Assembly (NCBI RefSeq): GCF_900116865.1
Contig: NZ_FPCD01000020.1
Span: 1-57,711, forward strand
DNA from: Butyrivibrio sp. M55
Lineage (GTDB): Bacteria > Bacillota > Clostridia > Lachnospirales > Lachnospiraceae
Length of the DNA: 57,711 nt
Direction of reading: 5' to 3'
Each line of letters begins with the position of its first letter. Positions within the stretch are counted from its first letter, which is position 1. Positions 16,892 through 25,531 of the stretch are shown here, one piece after another. The translations under genes and the position numbers were made by a program. The notes under the pieces are model-generated. The model was not told where the DNA came from. It saw nothing but the letters and a program-made list of their open reading frames with translations, and made no database searches.

Positions 16892-17983
16892 TTAGTTTCC
16901 TGTACTTGCTGATGTAGATGCACTGTTTGAAGCTGTATTTGTCGTGCGTTCTTTTAATGCCTGTGATGTCAGATCAGATAATGCTTCTTCTTTTTCTGTC
17001 TGTACAGATTCCTGCTCCTCATCATTTGAATATGTATCAAGGTTTTCTGTATCAGCAGTAAATTCTGTATCAACAGGAGCATCCATGAGCTTAACGTTAC
17101 CTTTTGTAAGAACTGACTGTTTTGCGGTATCTGTAAGGCCATGACCGTCATTTACTGCTTTAAGCTGTTCTTCTGTAAGTGAAGCAAGCCTGCTTTCAAG
17201 ACTCATCCTTGCCTGAAGATTCATTGTATTCTGAGCAAGTGTAAGTACGTTAGGATCTTTTGCAAGCCTATCTAGCGTTTCCTGTTTTACAAGATAATCA
17301 GGTGTCCCTGCCTGTTGAATATTTCCTTCGACGTATCTGGTTACATAGATCTTTGTTCCGGTTATGGTATATGCATCGATTGTTGCTGATGCAAGTCTTA
17401 ATATCTCTTCTTCTGACATATGTGTATAAAAGAGGGATGAATTAAGCACAAGATTCTTTACCTGCTTTTTTGAAAGGACCAGGTAATCATCTCCTGTAGG
17501 GAACATGATACGTATATCGATATAATCGTTTGGCTTCTGATCCACCATAAGATCTGCGACTGATATCTCATACTCTCTCATATCCTGTGTGATCTCAAGC
17601 TTTGTTACCATGTTCGTCATTACAGGCTCTTCGGGTTCTATATCGATAAGTGCTGTATCTCCGATGTTTTCCGCTGTGATATATGCCCCGGCATCAAGAC
17701 CGGTGTAGATCGTCTGAAGCATTACATTTGCATTGTCTCCAATATCGGTTATGATATCTCCTGCTTTTATACCGATCATATTACCGTCTGCATCGAATCT
17801 GTCATTTCTTACAACGTAAACAGTCTGTGTATTAGCTGCTATCTCTGATTGGAGTTTATTAGCTTGCTTTTTGTATTCATCAATCTTATTCTTCATAAGA
17901 AAAATGGCACAGATTGCTACGACAATAAGAAGTCCTGCCGCGATTAGAAATCTTATGAGCATCTTTACTCTTTTTCTGGTCAT
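16892..17983 (-). CDS. CpaB/RcpC-like pilus assembly protein
   Basis: A 363-residue protein with an N-terminal transmembrane helix (about 9-29), a SAF-like domain (VYVVRNDRFDADG... IKAGDIITDI... GAYITAEN) and a second beta domain (NDYIDIRIMFPTGDDYLVLS), the order found in CpaB/RcpC proteins. The tail is Ser/Thr/Asn-rich. CpaB proteins take part in Flp-pilus assembly. It is cotranscribed with the TadZ-like and split TadA-like genes, which strengthens the call. Confidence 0.65.
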   Translation of the reverse strand: MTRKRVKMLIRFLIAAGLLIVVAICAIFLMKNKIDEYKKQANKLQSEIAANTQTVYVVRNDRFDADGNMIGIKAGDIITDIGDNANVMLQTIYTGLDAGAYITAENIGDTALIDIEPEEPVMTNMVTKLEITQDMREYEISVADLMVDQKPNDYIDIRIMFPTGDDYLVLSKKQVKNLVLNSSLFYTHMSEEEILRLASATIDAYTITGTKIYVTRYVEGNIQQAGTPDYLVKQETLDRLAKDPNVLTLAQNTMNLQARMSLESRLASLTEEQLKAVNDGHGLTDTAKQSVLTKGNVKLMDAPVDTEFTADTENLDTYSNDEEQESVQTEKEEALSDLTSQALKERTTNTASNSASTSASTGN

Positions 17984-18008
17984 GATCTTTTCATTCTCCT
18001 TTTTATAA

Positions 18009-18034
18009 GCGCCAACACCTTTCAGTACTGGCGC
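18009..18034. terminator. Hairpin between the S1-domain gene and the cpaB-like gene
   Basis: GCGCCA and TGGCGC enclose a 14-base loop. A TTTT run follows on the + strand and TTATAAAAA on the - strand, so in the direction of the operon it is at best a weak or partial terminator lowering expression of the Tad-like genes relative to upstream genes. Confidence 0.4.
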
Positions 18035-18050
18035 TTTTCTTGGCTACGTA

Positions 18051-19259
18051 TCAGATGGGCGTTTTATAAACCCTTGCTATTCTTCCCCAGAATAAGAATC
18101 CGTCTTTTTCCTTTAAAGTGATAGAGACATCGCATCTGTCTCCAATGTCGGGGTTTTCTTCTCTTCCTGGCAGTGAGCAGAGGACTGAGATCTTATTGGC
18201 AAAGATCACAAATACGCCTTTATCTGTTATCTGTGTCACCTCTGCGATCCCGTGCTGTCCTTCCTGGTATTTATTAAAATAAAGCTCGTTAGGGTTATCC
18301 TGCATCTGTTTGATAGAAGCTTTAAGCTTGATCACGTTTGTGATCTTACCATCCTGTGTAATCTGATGAGGATGTACTTCCATGATGTGGATGAATACTT
18401 TTTGGCCTTTCTGATACTGCGTTGAGATATCTGCCCTTCTTAGCCAGTCAATCTCATCTGTTTTGATAAACGCCTCTGCTCCAAAGCATTCTACCCATAC
18501 ACCTATACGGTTTGTCTGCACGATCTGTGCTTCAACATTCATACCCGGACGTAGTGTAGGTGAGTTTCCGTGACGGGATGTGTAATACTCTCTACACTCA
18601 CGGCTCATTGCCATTAAATGATCTCCTAATACAAGTCCTGTTCTTTCATCTGCATATCTTACGATAAATGAAACCTCTGAATCGAATCTGTTCTGAATGA
18701 TCATCTTAAGGCGATACGCCTTTGTCTCTGATGTTCCACGCTCAATGTCGTATACAACTTCAGGTGGCTGCTGTGAAAGATCACAAAATCTCTCGACCGG
18801 AATATCAACGATAAAATATTTACCAAAGTTGATACATGCAAGTATCTGTCCGTTTTCTGTTTCTCTATAGTTCTTGCATACACCGGTAAGGATTTTCCCT
18901 GATTTTGCTGATGCAGCGATTTCAAGGTATTCTTTTCTTCTTTCTGAATTTGAGATGTTCTGGCGTACAAGACCTTCTTCCTTGGTATAGACCATACCGT
19001 TGTTATAAAGCTTTCTTTTTGCCTTCTTGCCGGCAGATACGATTCCTCGAAGTTCTTTGTTGGAAGCGCTATTTCTTATGTTTCTTATCTTTTCTTCTTC
19101 GCTCTCCTGTTCGGCAACCTCTTCCTCTTCGCCTGTATCAGGCACAACAAACTCTTCACTGTCATCCAACTCCTGCGCGATTATCGTATCAGGGACTTCT
19201 TCGAGCTGCTCTTCGCTTGTTACGTTTACTTCCTCTGTTGTCTGTTTCTTTCTTGACAT
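18051..19259 (-). CDS. S1-domain RNA-binding-like protein
   Basis: A 402-residue protein. The N-terminal 90 residues are acidic. Two S1-like OB domains are visible: one around RPGMNVEAQIVQTNRIGVWV...AFIKTDEID (about residue 240) and one around EGQHGIAEVTQITDKGVFV (about 335). S1 domains bind RNA or single-stranded nucleic acid. It lies between the coupling-protein/hydrolase pair and the Tad-like genes. A role in translation control of the operon, or in handling transfer DNA, is possible but unproven. Confidence 0.6.
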   Translation of the reverse strand: MSRKKQTTEEVNVTSEEQLEEVPDTIIAQELDDSEEFVVPDTGEEEEVAEQESEEEKIRNIRNSASNKELRGIVSAGKKAKRKLYNNGMVYTKEEGLVRQNISNSERRKEYLEIAASAKSGKILTGVCKNYRETENGQILACINFGKYFIVDIPVERFCDLSQQPPEVVYDIERGTSETKAYRLKMIIQNRFDSEVSFIVRYADERTGLVLGDHLMAMSRECREYYTSRHGNSPTLRPGMNVEAQIVQTNRIGVWVECFGAEAFIKTDEIDWLRRADISTQYQKGQKVFIHIMEVHPHQITQDGKITNVIKLKASIKQMQDNPNELYFNKYQEGQHGIAEVTQITDKGVFVIFANKISVLCSLPGREENPDIGDRCDVSITLKEKDGFLFWGRIARVYKTPI

Positions 19260-19296
19260 TTTTCTCTCCTTTCGTAAGAGATTTTATTTTTTGCCG

Positions 19297-21090
19297 TTAC
19301 TGTAAATAAAATGCGTGTTCATTAACGGCTGTGAACCATGTGTGTTCCCCCCAATCTACCTGTGCGGTTGCAGGGATGTTATTTGTGATCTTGGGATTTC
19401 TGAAATATAGAACGTTCAGATTGTTAAGTAATGAGATCCTCCCAAGAAATACATCTTTTGCTACTGATAATATTTCTTCTGACGGGGTTATCGTCTTAAG
19501 CTCTGATGTTCCGGTGAATTGCCCCTCTTGATAGATAACTTCTTCATACGATGATGGGAACATTTTTGATAAAACTCTGTTCCTTACTACTTCACCTACA
19601 GCTACCCATCCGTTGTAACCTTGATTAAGAGCTTCGTGTGTCATAAGCTGTGCAAGAAGATAAATACTTTTATTATCTTCAGAAGAAAGGTCTATATCTG
19701 AAATGTATTCAGATGAAATACTCTCTTCCTCGGCTAAAAATTCTTCTTCTGATATTGGTTTAATTGCATTATCTTCGCTAATGGTGTAATAGTCATTATC
19801 ATAATAAGCCTCCTCTGAATTATTGTCAATAGTAAAATACACTCTTGGTGTAATGGATTTGTAATATTTAAAAGGAAACCTAGAAAGCGTAACTGTTCCT
19901 TTTTTTGATGAACAGTGGATGAAATAGCCTGCACCTACGTAAATGCCGCAGTGATTTATGCCTTCCCCTTGCCCGTTATAAAGCAGCCCTATGTCACCAG
20001 GCTGAAGCTGACTCTCTGGTATATCGTAAAGATTATCTGCCATGCTTGATGTGGATATAAGCTTTGAAGTTATATCAGGTGAATATCCTGCGGTCATATA
20101 TATCCACTGGACAAAGCCTGAACAGTCGAGCCCTCTTTGTTCTCCGTTTTCATCATATGTCCACCACGAATTGTTATATCCCCCCATCTCAGCTTTTCCA
20201 CCCCACTGATAAGGTATCTGCCCTATAAACGTCTTGGCAAGAAGGATTATCTTTCTCTGTTCCTCTGTCATATTCTTTATATAGCTGTTGAGTTCATCAA
20301 CGCTCATCTCTGATATAAAGTCAAAGTTACGTCGAAGCTCGATAAAGGTATTTTGAGTAAGTGTTTTGGGATTGAGGATTGAATTTATGGCATCATAATA
20401 CTCTTTATATTTGTCTTCTATCGCCGAAAAAGTCAGTCCGAAATATTCTGCTATGGTATCAAAGGATGACCTTTCAAGCGTGGCCTTAAGATACGGTGTC
20501 GTCTTTTCTTCGGGGGCTACTTTTGTAGTCCCTGTTATCTCATAGCTGCCTTTTAAACCTTCTATTTCCGTGTACACAGGAACAGTTGTTTCCTCCTTGA
20601 TGATCTCATTTCCTACCTTGTGGAAGTATCCATCGTTCTTAACCTCATACTTTGGGATAAGCGCCGGGATATCTTCCGTGATGGATTCTTTTGTTACTTC
20701 CATACTGATAAACGGTATTCCTGCAAATCCTGTCTTTATTTCCTTGCCGTTAAGCTGGCAGTGTTTTTTTATAGCTGAATAAAGAGCTATGATCTCGATG
20801 TAATTAGTTCCTACAAGAGGATTTTTTTGGTTATCGAAGCTCATAAGAGACAGTGTTTCATCAAGCTTTTCATCCCTTACTTTATCTACAAGCCGCTGTC
20901 TTACCGCTTCATACTCTCCGATAAAAACCTTCTCAATCTCCTTTGTGGCATTATAGAGATTCTTCCACATTTCTTCCTGCGCATCTGTATAGGCGTTTAC
21001 TATCATCTTAGTATTAAAAAATGATGATACTGCCATGATAAGAGAAAGGCTACCGCCTAAGACTCTTTGCTTTAACAACCTTACGTCCAT
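19297..21090 (-). CDS. Dual wall hydrolase: NlpC/P60 plus SleB-like domain
   Basis: A 597-residue exported protein with an N-terminal signal sequence. A central NlpC/P60 peptidase domain shows Cys in GLDCSGFVQWIY and His in INHCGIYVGAGYFIH. The C-terminal 130 residues look like a Hydrolase_2/SleB cell-wall hydrolase (LAQLMTHEALNQGYNGWVAVGEVVRNRV ... NEHAFY; shown here as two separated matches). Conjugative systems of Gram-positives use such enzymes to open the wall locally. The start, with GAGGAG seven bases upstream, overlaps the coupling protein gene by 41 bases. Confidence 0.75.
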   Translation of the reverse strand: MDVRLLKQRVLGGSLSLIMAVSSFFNTKMIVNAYTDAQEEMWKNLYNATKEIEKVFIGEYEAVRQRLVDKVRDEKLDETLSLMSFDNQKNPLVGTNYIEIIALYSAIKKHCQLNGKEIKTGFAGIPFISMEVTKESITEDIPALIPKYEVKNDGYFHKVGNEIIKEETTVPVYTEIEGLKGSYEITGTTKVAPEEKTTPYLKATLERSSFDTIAEYFGLTFSAIEDKYKEYYDAINSILNPKTLTQNTFIELRRNFDFISEMSVDELNSYIKNMTEEQRKIILLAKTFIGQIPYQWGGKAEMGGYNNSWWTYDENGEQRGLDCSGFVQWIYMTAGYSPDITSKLISTSSMADNLYDIPESQLQPGDIGLLYNGQGEGINHCGIYVGAGYFIHCSSKKGTVTLSRFPFKYYKSITPRVYFTIDNNSEEAYYDNDYYTISEDNAIKPISEEEFLAEEESISSEYISDIDLSSEDNKSIYLLAQLMTHEALNQGYNGWVAVGEVVRNRVLSKMFPSSYEEVIYQEGQFTGTSELKTITPSEEILSVAKDVFLGRISLLNNLNVLYFRNPKITNNIPATAQVDWGEHTWFTAVNEHAFYLQ

Positions 21091-23134
21091 TTACATTCTC
21101 CTCATATGGTCTTCTTTCAGGTCTTACACTTCCTGAGTTTTCTTGGGATAGTGATATTTTTTTTATCCCGTTTTTGTGTTCTTGTGGCTGAGTAAGATCA
21201 GATAGAGATGTGTTGGCAGTATCTCCGGAAATTCCTCCATACATCCTCTTACTCCATTCAGGAGTTCTATGTTTCGTAAATCTCTTAGTCTTGATATTAT
21301 CAAGGTGGAGAAGCTTATAGTATGGATGTAGCCACCACATAAACATATCAAGCCTTGTTACTCCTGCTCCGTTTATGATCACAAGGAGTTCTTCATCTTT
21401 TAATCCTTTTGTTCCATTCCCTTGAAGCTCTTGTGGAGTCATTAATGCACGTTGTCCTCTTCCACCTCTTACGCCATAGCTTTCATGAAGATGTATAGGA
21501 TCTGCCACATTTTCATTATATGACTCGTTCTCTTCGTAATAGGTAAAGCCGCCAAGTCTTCTTGAGATGTATTCTGCAAAGTCATTATCGTTACCTATCC
21601 TGAGTACTATCATCGTCGTACAATCTGATATGACTGTTCGCCATTCGTCATTTGGATATAGCTGTTTGACTTGAGAAAGATCCTGAAATACTGTTTTGAT
21701 ATTTATACCTCTTGATCTTACTGAGGAAAGTTTTTCTACAAACATGGAGAGCTTACCAACCTGCTTTGCCTCATCAATCTCAAAGTTTACAGTTACAGGA
21801 AGTCTCATCTCTCCTGCTTCTTCCATTGAATCAGCTGCTGATGTAAGTGCCCTAAAGAGCTGTTCGATAAACAGCGTTGATAAAACTTTGTTGGTGTTAT
21901 CATTGTCTGGAATAACTATGTAGTAGATACACTTTTCAAATCCCGGTGCCGAGAACGAGATTTCCTCATTTGAAAGAATCTCTCTTACATCTTCGGATGA
22001 CATAAAATAAAGCGATGTCATAAGTCCTCCATAAACAGATTCTTTTACGATCGGAGTTGAACCTGAGAATGTCTGCCAAGCCTCGTATGCTGGATGTCCT
22101 TTCTGTGAAGCGATATCACCATATGTAGCCTCGATACTTGTATAGTTTTTCTGTTCTACAAGTATCTCGTAAACTTTTCCAAGTGTCCTTTTATTTTCCG
22201 GGATTGTCTGATCCCATTTAACGATAAGGATAAGCGCTGTTAAAAGGTTCTGTGCTCCTGTATACCAGATGGAACCTTTATCTCTCTCGTTATGTGTCTG
22301 TTCCATGATTATGTTTACTATAGAGGCTGCAATGCCTTTGGCCTTATTTATTCCCTGGCGCGTATTGTCATATTTGATGTTGGCGAGTATATCACATGCA
22401 TCCGAATACTGTACTTCATCAGGTTTGGTATTGAAAATCTTTACGTTATAACCTGCTTTTTCTCCTACATACGCTGTATCTTTATATACCGCTCCCTTTG
22501 TATCTACTACGATGATCGATTGTCCAGCCTTTACAGCTTGAAGTACATCGTTATTGATAATGCAGACTGATTTACCCGATCCGGGAGGTCCGAAGATAAT
22601 AACGTTGGAGTTGGTAAATCGTACTGTATCATCTCTAGCGCATACTCTTTTTTTCTCGTCTATCCCGAGGATGGGTTTTGCTATCTTGTTCACATCTTTG
22701 TCCATCTCAAGGTATTTTTGTTTTTCTTTTTCATCCATGAAGTGAGCTGAACCATACGTGTTATCATTTACTGATATCTTAGTTCCGGTACGTTCATCGA
22801 TTATGTAATCTTTGTGCAGCATCCTTGACCAGCGCATTATACACATGGCAGATGAACCGCATATTACTAGCCACAATATTAGTGATAAAGGATAAAAAAA
22901 TGTTTCGATGATACAATCCCCTGGAGCAAAGCTTATTTCATCTTCCATGACAAATTGGACAAACGCCCCTGTTACCCACCAGGCTAAAAAGATTACTACC
23001 AGGGTTATAAAGATGGTTCTTTTTTTATGGTCTTTTAAAGACTCCTTAAATTTTGCAAAGCTAATCTTAAAAGCTTTAACAAAACCCTGTTCATTATCTG
23101 ATGCATCTTTAGCGCCAACTATTCTTAATTTCAT
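21050..23134 (-). CDS. VirD4/TraG-type conjugative coupling ATPase
   Basis: A 694-residue protein with two N-terminal transmembrane helices (about 40-58 and 82-104), Walker A FGPPGSGKSV at about residue 183, the VVDTKGAVYKD segment typical of the family, and Walker B FEIDEAKQVG. Coupling proteins bring the relaxase-DNA complex to the secretion channel. It overlaps both neighbours (4 and 41 bases), so translation is coupled. The C-terminal 100 residues are polar and may bind the relaxosome. No relaxase is visible in this window. Confidence 0.85.
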   Translation of the reverse strand: MKLRIVGAKDASDNEQGFVKAFKISFAKFKESLKDHKKRTIFITLVVIFLAWWVTGAFVQFVMEDEISFAPGDCIIETFFYPLSLILWLVICGSSAMCIMRWSRMLHKDYIIDERTGTKISVNDNTYGSAHFMDEKEKQKYLEMDKDVNKIAKPILGIDEKKRVCARDDTVRFTNSNVIIFGPPGSGKSVCIINNDVLQAVKAGQSIIVVDTKGAVYKDTAYVGEKAGYNVKIFNTKPDEVQYSDACDILANIKYDNTRQGINKAKGIAASIVNIIMEQTHNERDKGSIWYTGAQNLLTALILIVKWDQTIPENKRTLGKVYEILVEQKNYTSIEATYGDIASQKGHPAYEAWQTFSGSTPIVKESVYGGLMTSLYFMSSEDVREILSNEEISFSAPGFEKCIYYIVIPDNDNTNKVLSTLFIEQLFRALTSAADSMEEAGEMRLPVTVNFEIDEAKQVGKLSMFVEKLSSVRSRGINIKTVFQDLSQVKQLYPNDEWRTVISDCTTMIVLRIGNDNDFAEYISRRLGGFTYYEENESYNENVADPIHLHESYGVRGGRGQRALMTPQELQGNGTKGLKDEELLVIINGAGVTRLDMFMWWLHPYYKLLHLDNIKTKRFTKHRTPEWSKRMYGGISGDTANTSLSDLTQPQEHKNGIKKISLSQENSGSVRPERRPYEENVNGRKVVKAKSLRR

Positions 23135-24291
23135 AACTTTCGTACCTCTTCCTTATAGTCATCTAACTCTATCTCTCCAATAGTCACGTAATCTCCTACA
23201 AGTCGCTTGATGAGTGGTGTCTGGAATGAGAAACAATAGACTATAAACTTCTCCGGCGCTTCTGCCATACGTGCCCTTTTTATAAAAGACTTCAATCGAG
23301 AGATATCGCAGGATGTAAACATCAGAATGTACTTATCATCCTCTAATGCATCGCATACTACCTGCGTGCCTATAGGTGGGGGAGTATGATTTCCAAGTAG
23401 TATATGTCTCATATCTTTAAGCCAGTCTTTCTTTTTCATTTCTTCAAGCAATGCTATTCCATTCTTGTCTGTCGGCAAAGCATACATATGGTTATATGCA
23501 AAATCGATGTTAAGCAAGATCTTTGTGTTATATGCCGGATATGTTGAAAGCTCGTTTAGAATCACTCTCTCAAATAACTTATAGTCGTCCGCAAAGATGA
23601 TACAGTCGATTGGATTTTGTTCTATGATTTTTGGGTTCCATTCCCCAAGGGTTCTCTTAACAAGCTCTTTCATTCGCACTTCCCCATAGCGGTTCCATTC
23701 AATAAGCTTATTTCCAAGAGAATAGGTTGCATATATCCCACCTTTAGATATTTCAAGCCCCGCTAATCTCGATATGGTAGTCTGTTTCTTTCCATCTTCT
23801 TCTTTAACGTCATCAAGGTAACATATAGCATCCTTTACTTCATCTGCGTTATAGTAAAAAGCATCAAGGGTTTTATGTGAGATATCATTCATTTCGGGCT
23901 TCTCATCGGGATATGCTCCTACCCCGGCAAGGTGCATCATGAGATTTAACTCTGCTCTTTTTGAAAACCTATTAAGTCTCGTACCGCCTTCACTTAAGCA
24001 CTTACACATCTCTTCCTGTAACATTTCCCTTCGAACTATAAATGCATTATCCTTCCAATGAAGTGTGCCTTCTTTCCAACCATTCTTTAATGTGATCACG
24101 CTATCTTTTCCCGTCCCGTATCTTACTATCTCACCATCTTTCTCCATTTCCTTTACTTTTCGCTGTGTAAGTCCCGTCTCTCCGTTATATAGCTTTAGTG
24201 ATTTATAAGGTAGAACTCCATTAGCATAAAGTGTCTTTAAAATCTCAATCCTCTTTCCGCTTTTGATGATTCGTGTTGATTTCTTTTTCAT
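23131..24291 (-). CDS. Winged-helix-like hypothetical protein upstream of the coupling protein
   Basis: A 386-residue cytosolic protein. The first 70 residues resemble a winged-helix domain (RIEILKTLYANGVLPYKSL, GLTQRKVKEMEKDGEIVRYG); the rest is mixed alpha/beta without a recognised catalytic motif. It overlaps the coupling protein gene by four bases, so the two probably act together. A relaxosome accessory or replication-relaxation-like role is possible; I cannot assign a family. Confidence 0.6.
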   Translation of the reverse strand: MKKKSTRIIKSGKRIEILKTLYANGVLPYKSLKLYNGETGLTQRKVKEMEKDGEIVRYGTGKDSVITLKNGWKEGTLHWKDNAFIVRREMLQEEMCKCLSEGGTRLNRFSKRAELNLMMHLAGVGAYPDEKPEMNDISHKTLDAFYYNADEVKDAICYLDDVKEEDGKKQTTISRLAGLEISKGGIYATYSLGNKLIEWNRYGEVRMKELVKRTLGEWNPKIIEQNPIDCIIFADDYKLFERVILNELSTYPAYNTKILLNIDFAYNHMYALPTDKNGIALLEEMKKKDWLKDMRHILLGNHTPPPIGTQVVCDALEDDKYILMFTSCDISRLKSFIKRARMAEAPEKFIVYCFSFQTPLIKRLVGDYVTIGEIELDDYKEEVRKL

Positions 24292-24344
24292 AGTATCGAT
24301 TCCCTTTTTCGCAACTGTTTTCTAAACTCTTACCCGCCCATTTC

Positions 24345-24360
24345 AAACACATTTGTGTTT
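24345..24360. repeat. AAACACATTTGTGTTT palindrome
   Basis: Perfect 7-bp arms around TT, 54 bases upstream of the winged-helix gene. A near-identical copy (AAACACATTTGTGTA) lies in the parA promoter at 37294-37308, between its -35 and -10. A shared operator is plausible. Confidence 0.45.
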
Positions 24361-24507
24361 TGTAGGATTATTTTGTACCGCTCATTCCAAAAACTTAAAA
24401 CCTGTATTCGTTATCCCACTATCTTTATCAATTTCTGTCCTGTTTCTTCTCTCTTTGCATCCCAATGGTTACTTTACTCTCTTTCTTTAGTTTGTCATGG
24501 TATACTG

Positions 24508-24632
24508 TCTGCCTGCGAGCAGATGATTATCCAAGGCGTGTCTGCTCTTACTGTTGCGGCGGCGCAGGAATGGTTTGGCTTAAGCGGGGTTTTTATTCCC
24601 TAGCACTTCCCAAGGCAGGATTATTTTTTGTG
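24508..24632 (+). ncRNA. Candidate structured RNA in the 24.3-24.8 kb gap
   Basis: This 480-base gene-free stretch holds an unusually GC-rich island. On the + strand an extended -10 (TGG-TATACT, 24498-24506) precedes CTGCCT (24509-24514), which pairs with AGGCAG (24613-24618). Inside are GAGCAGA/TCTGCTC (24517-24523 with 24541-24547) and a GGGG...TCCC stem. ATTATTTTTTG follows, like a terminator tail. No Shine-Dalgarno or convincing ORF is present. It could be a regulatory RNA or part of a transfer or replication origin; which strand is used is not proven. Confidence 0.4.
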
Positions 24633-24705
24633 TAGACCATAGATAAAATCTATACTGATAAAGGTTGTATATGGTGTGATTTTCAATAGTTATCGTTATT
24701 AGTTT

Positions 24706-24765
24706 TTACACCACTAACTATTTTCTATTACACTGTTAACTATCACTTGTATTACACCTTTTATA
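24706..24765 (+). repeat. Three direct TTACAC-N3-TAACTAT-like repeats
   Basis: TTACACCACTAACTAT, TTACACTGTTAACTAT and TTACACCTTTTATAAG start at 24706, 24728 and 24752, a 22-24 base period close to two helical turns. They contain the left half of the TACAC-N5-GTGTA box found in operon promoters. They may bind the same regulator, or be iteron-like sites. Confidence 0.4.
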
Positions 24766-24773
24766 AGTGCTCT

Positions 24774-25337
24774 TTAATCCTCAAAAATGTCATATTCTAT
24801 ACTGATCTGATTGTTGTCTCTAGAAATGAAAGCTCCAAGAAACGGTGCTTTGATACTTGTATTAAGTACGATATCTCTTGCTGCTTTCGATGTGGTTACA
24901 AAGATAAATGCACTATTTTCGTCCGGTTGCGTATTATGGTTAAAGTACTGTTCGTTCATAGCATTGATGATGGGTGCACCATTTTCATCAATGTATACCA
25001 CTGTATATACCTTGCCACCCGACATGAAATATATCTGCGCAGGGTGCGCTGCCTTGAAGTATTCCTTTGTGTCCGGCTCCATATTAACGTCGTTCTTAAG
25101 AAGTACCCAACCTGCCATTTCATTCTTCTCAAGGAATGGCACTTTACCTGATAGCGCGACATATCTTCCGCTTCCTCTTGAAGTCTCCTTAATATATGTT
25201 CCATTGAGTGCATTGATATAATACTTTTTTGCTCTAGAGTCAGCTTTTGGGAAAAGAGCATCAATCTGTTCATTTGTAATACCACCTATCTCTTTGATAA
25301 ACTGTAGTATCATTTTTGATTCATTGCATAATATCAT
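24774..25337 (-). CDS. Hypothetical protein between virB4 and the coupling-protein genes
   Basis: A 187-residue cytosolic protein. The N-terminal 60 residues look winged-helix-like (FIKEIGGITNEQIDALF); the C-terminal part is alpha/beta (IYFMSGGKVYTVVYIDE, IFVTTSKAARDIV). The layout resembles small proteins of unknown function common on clostridial conjugative elements, but I do not name a family. It is preceded by AGGAGA and by a dense array of TTTGTCC boxes, so it may encode a regulator or a DNA-binding accessory factor. Confidence 0.6.
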   Translation of the reverse strand: MILCNESKMILQFIKEIGGITNEQIDALFPKADSRAKKYYINALNGTYIKETSRGSGRYVALSGKVPFLEKNEMAGWVLLKNDVNMEPDTKEYFKAAHPAQIYFMSGGKVYTVVYIDENGAPIINAMNEQYFNHNTQPDENSAFIFVTTSKAARDIVLNTSIKAPFLGAFISRDNNQISIEYDIFED

Positions 25338-25369
25338 ATTAACTCTCCTTTTAGTGTATTTTGAATGTG

Positions 25370-25531
25370 TTTGTCCTGGCCAAATCTTCTTTTGTCCCGT
25401 GCATTTTACTGTTTGTCCGAGATATTTACATATTTGTCCCCGACAATTTTAAAAATATCCATAATTGTTTTTAAATTTGTCCAAGACAATATTTGCTTTG
25501 TCTTGGACATTTATCTATTTGTCCGAGACAT
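25370..25531. repeat. Array of seven TTTGTCC-NN-GACA boxes
   Basis: Boxes at about 25370 (TTTGTCCTGGCCAAA), 25391 (TTTGTCCCGTGCA), 25412 (TTTGTCCGAGATA), 25433 (TTTGTCCCCGACAA), 25476 (TTTGTCCAAGACAAT), 25497 (inverted, TTTGTCTTGGACAT) and 25518 (TTTGTCCGAGACAT). The best copies are palindromes TGTCC-N-AGACA or TGTCCNNGACA. The first four are spaced about 21 bases apart, two helical turns. The last overlaps the 3' end of virB4. Related boxes occur at 37207-37266 upstream of parA/parM. Confidence 0.7.

Noticed and set aside
24355..24603. 82-codon + strand frame in the gap upstream of the winged-helix gene
   Set aside because: No ribosome binding site, and its second half coincides with the GC-rich structured island; an RNA or origin is a better explanation.
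25370..25531. CRISPR array
   Set aside because: The TTTGTCC units are only 13-15 bases, include an inverted copy and have no uniform unique spacers; they look like protein-binding boxes.
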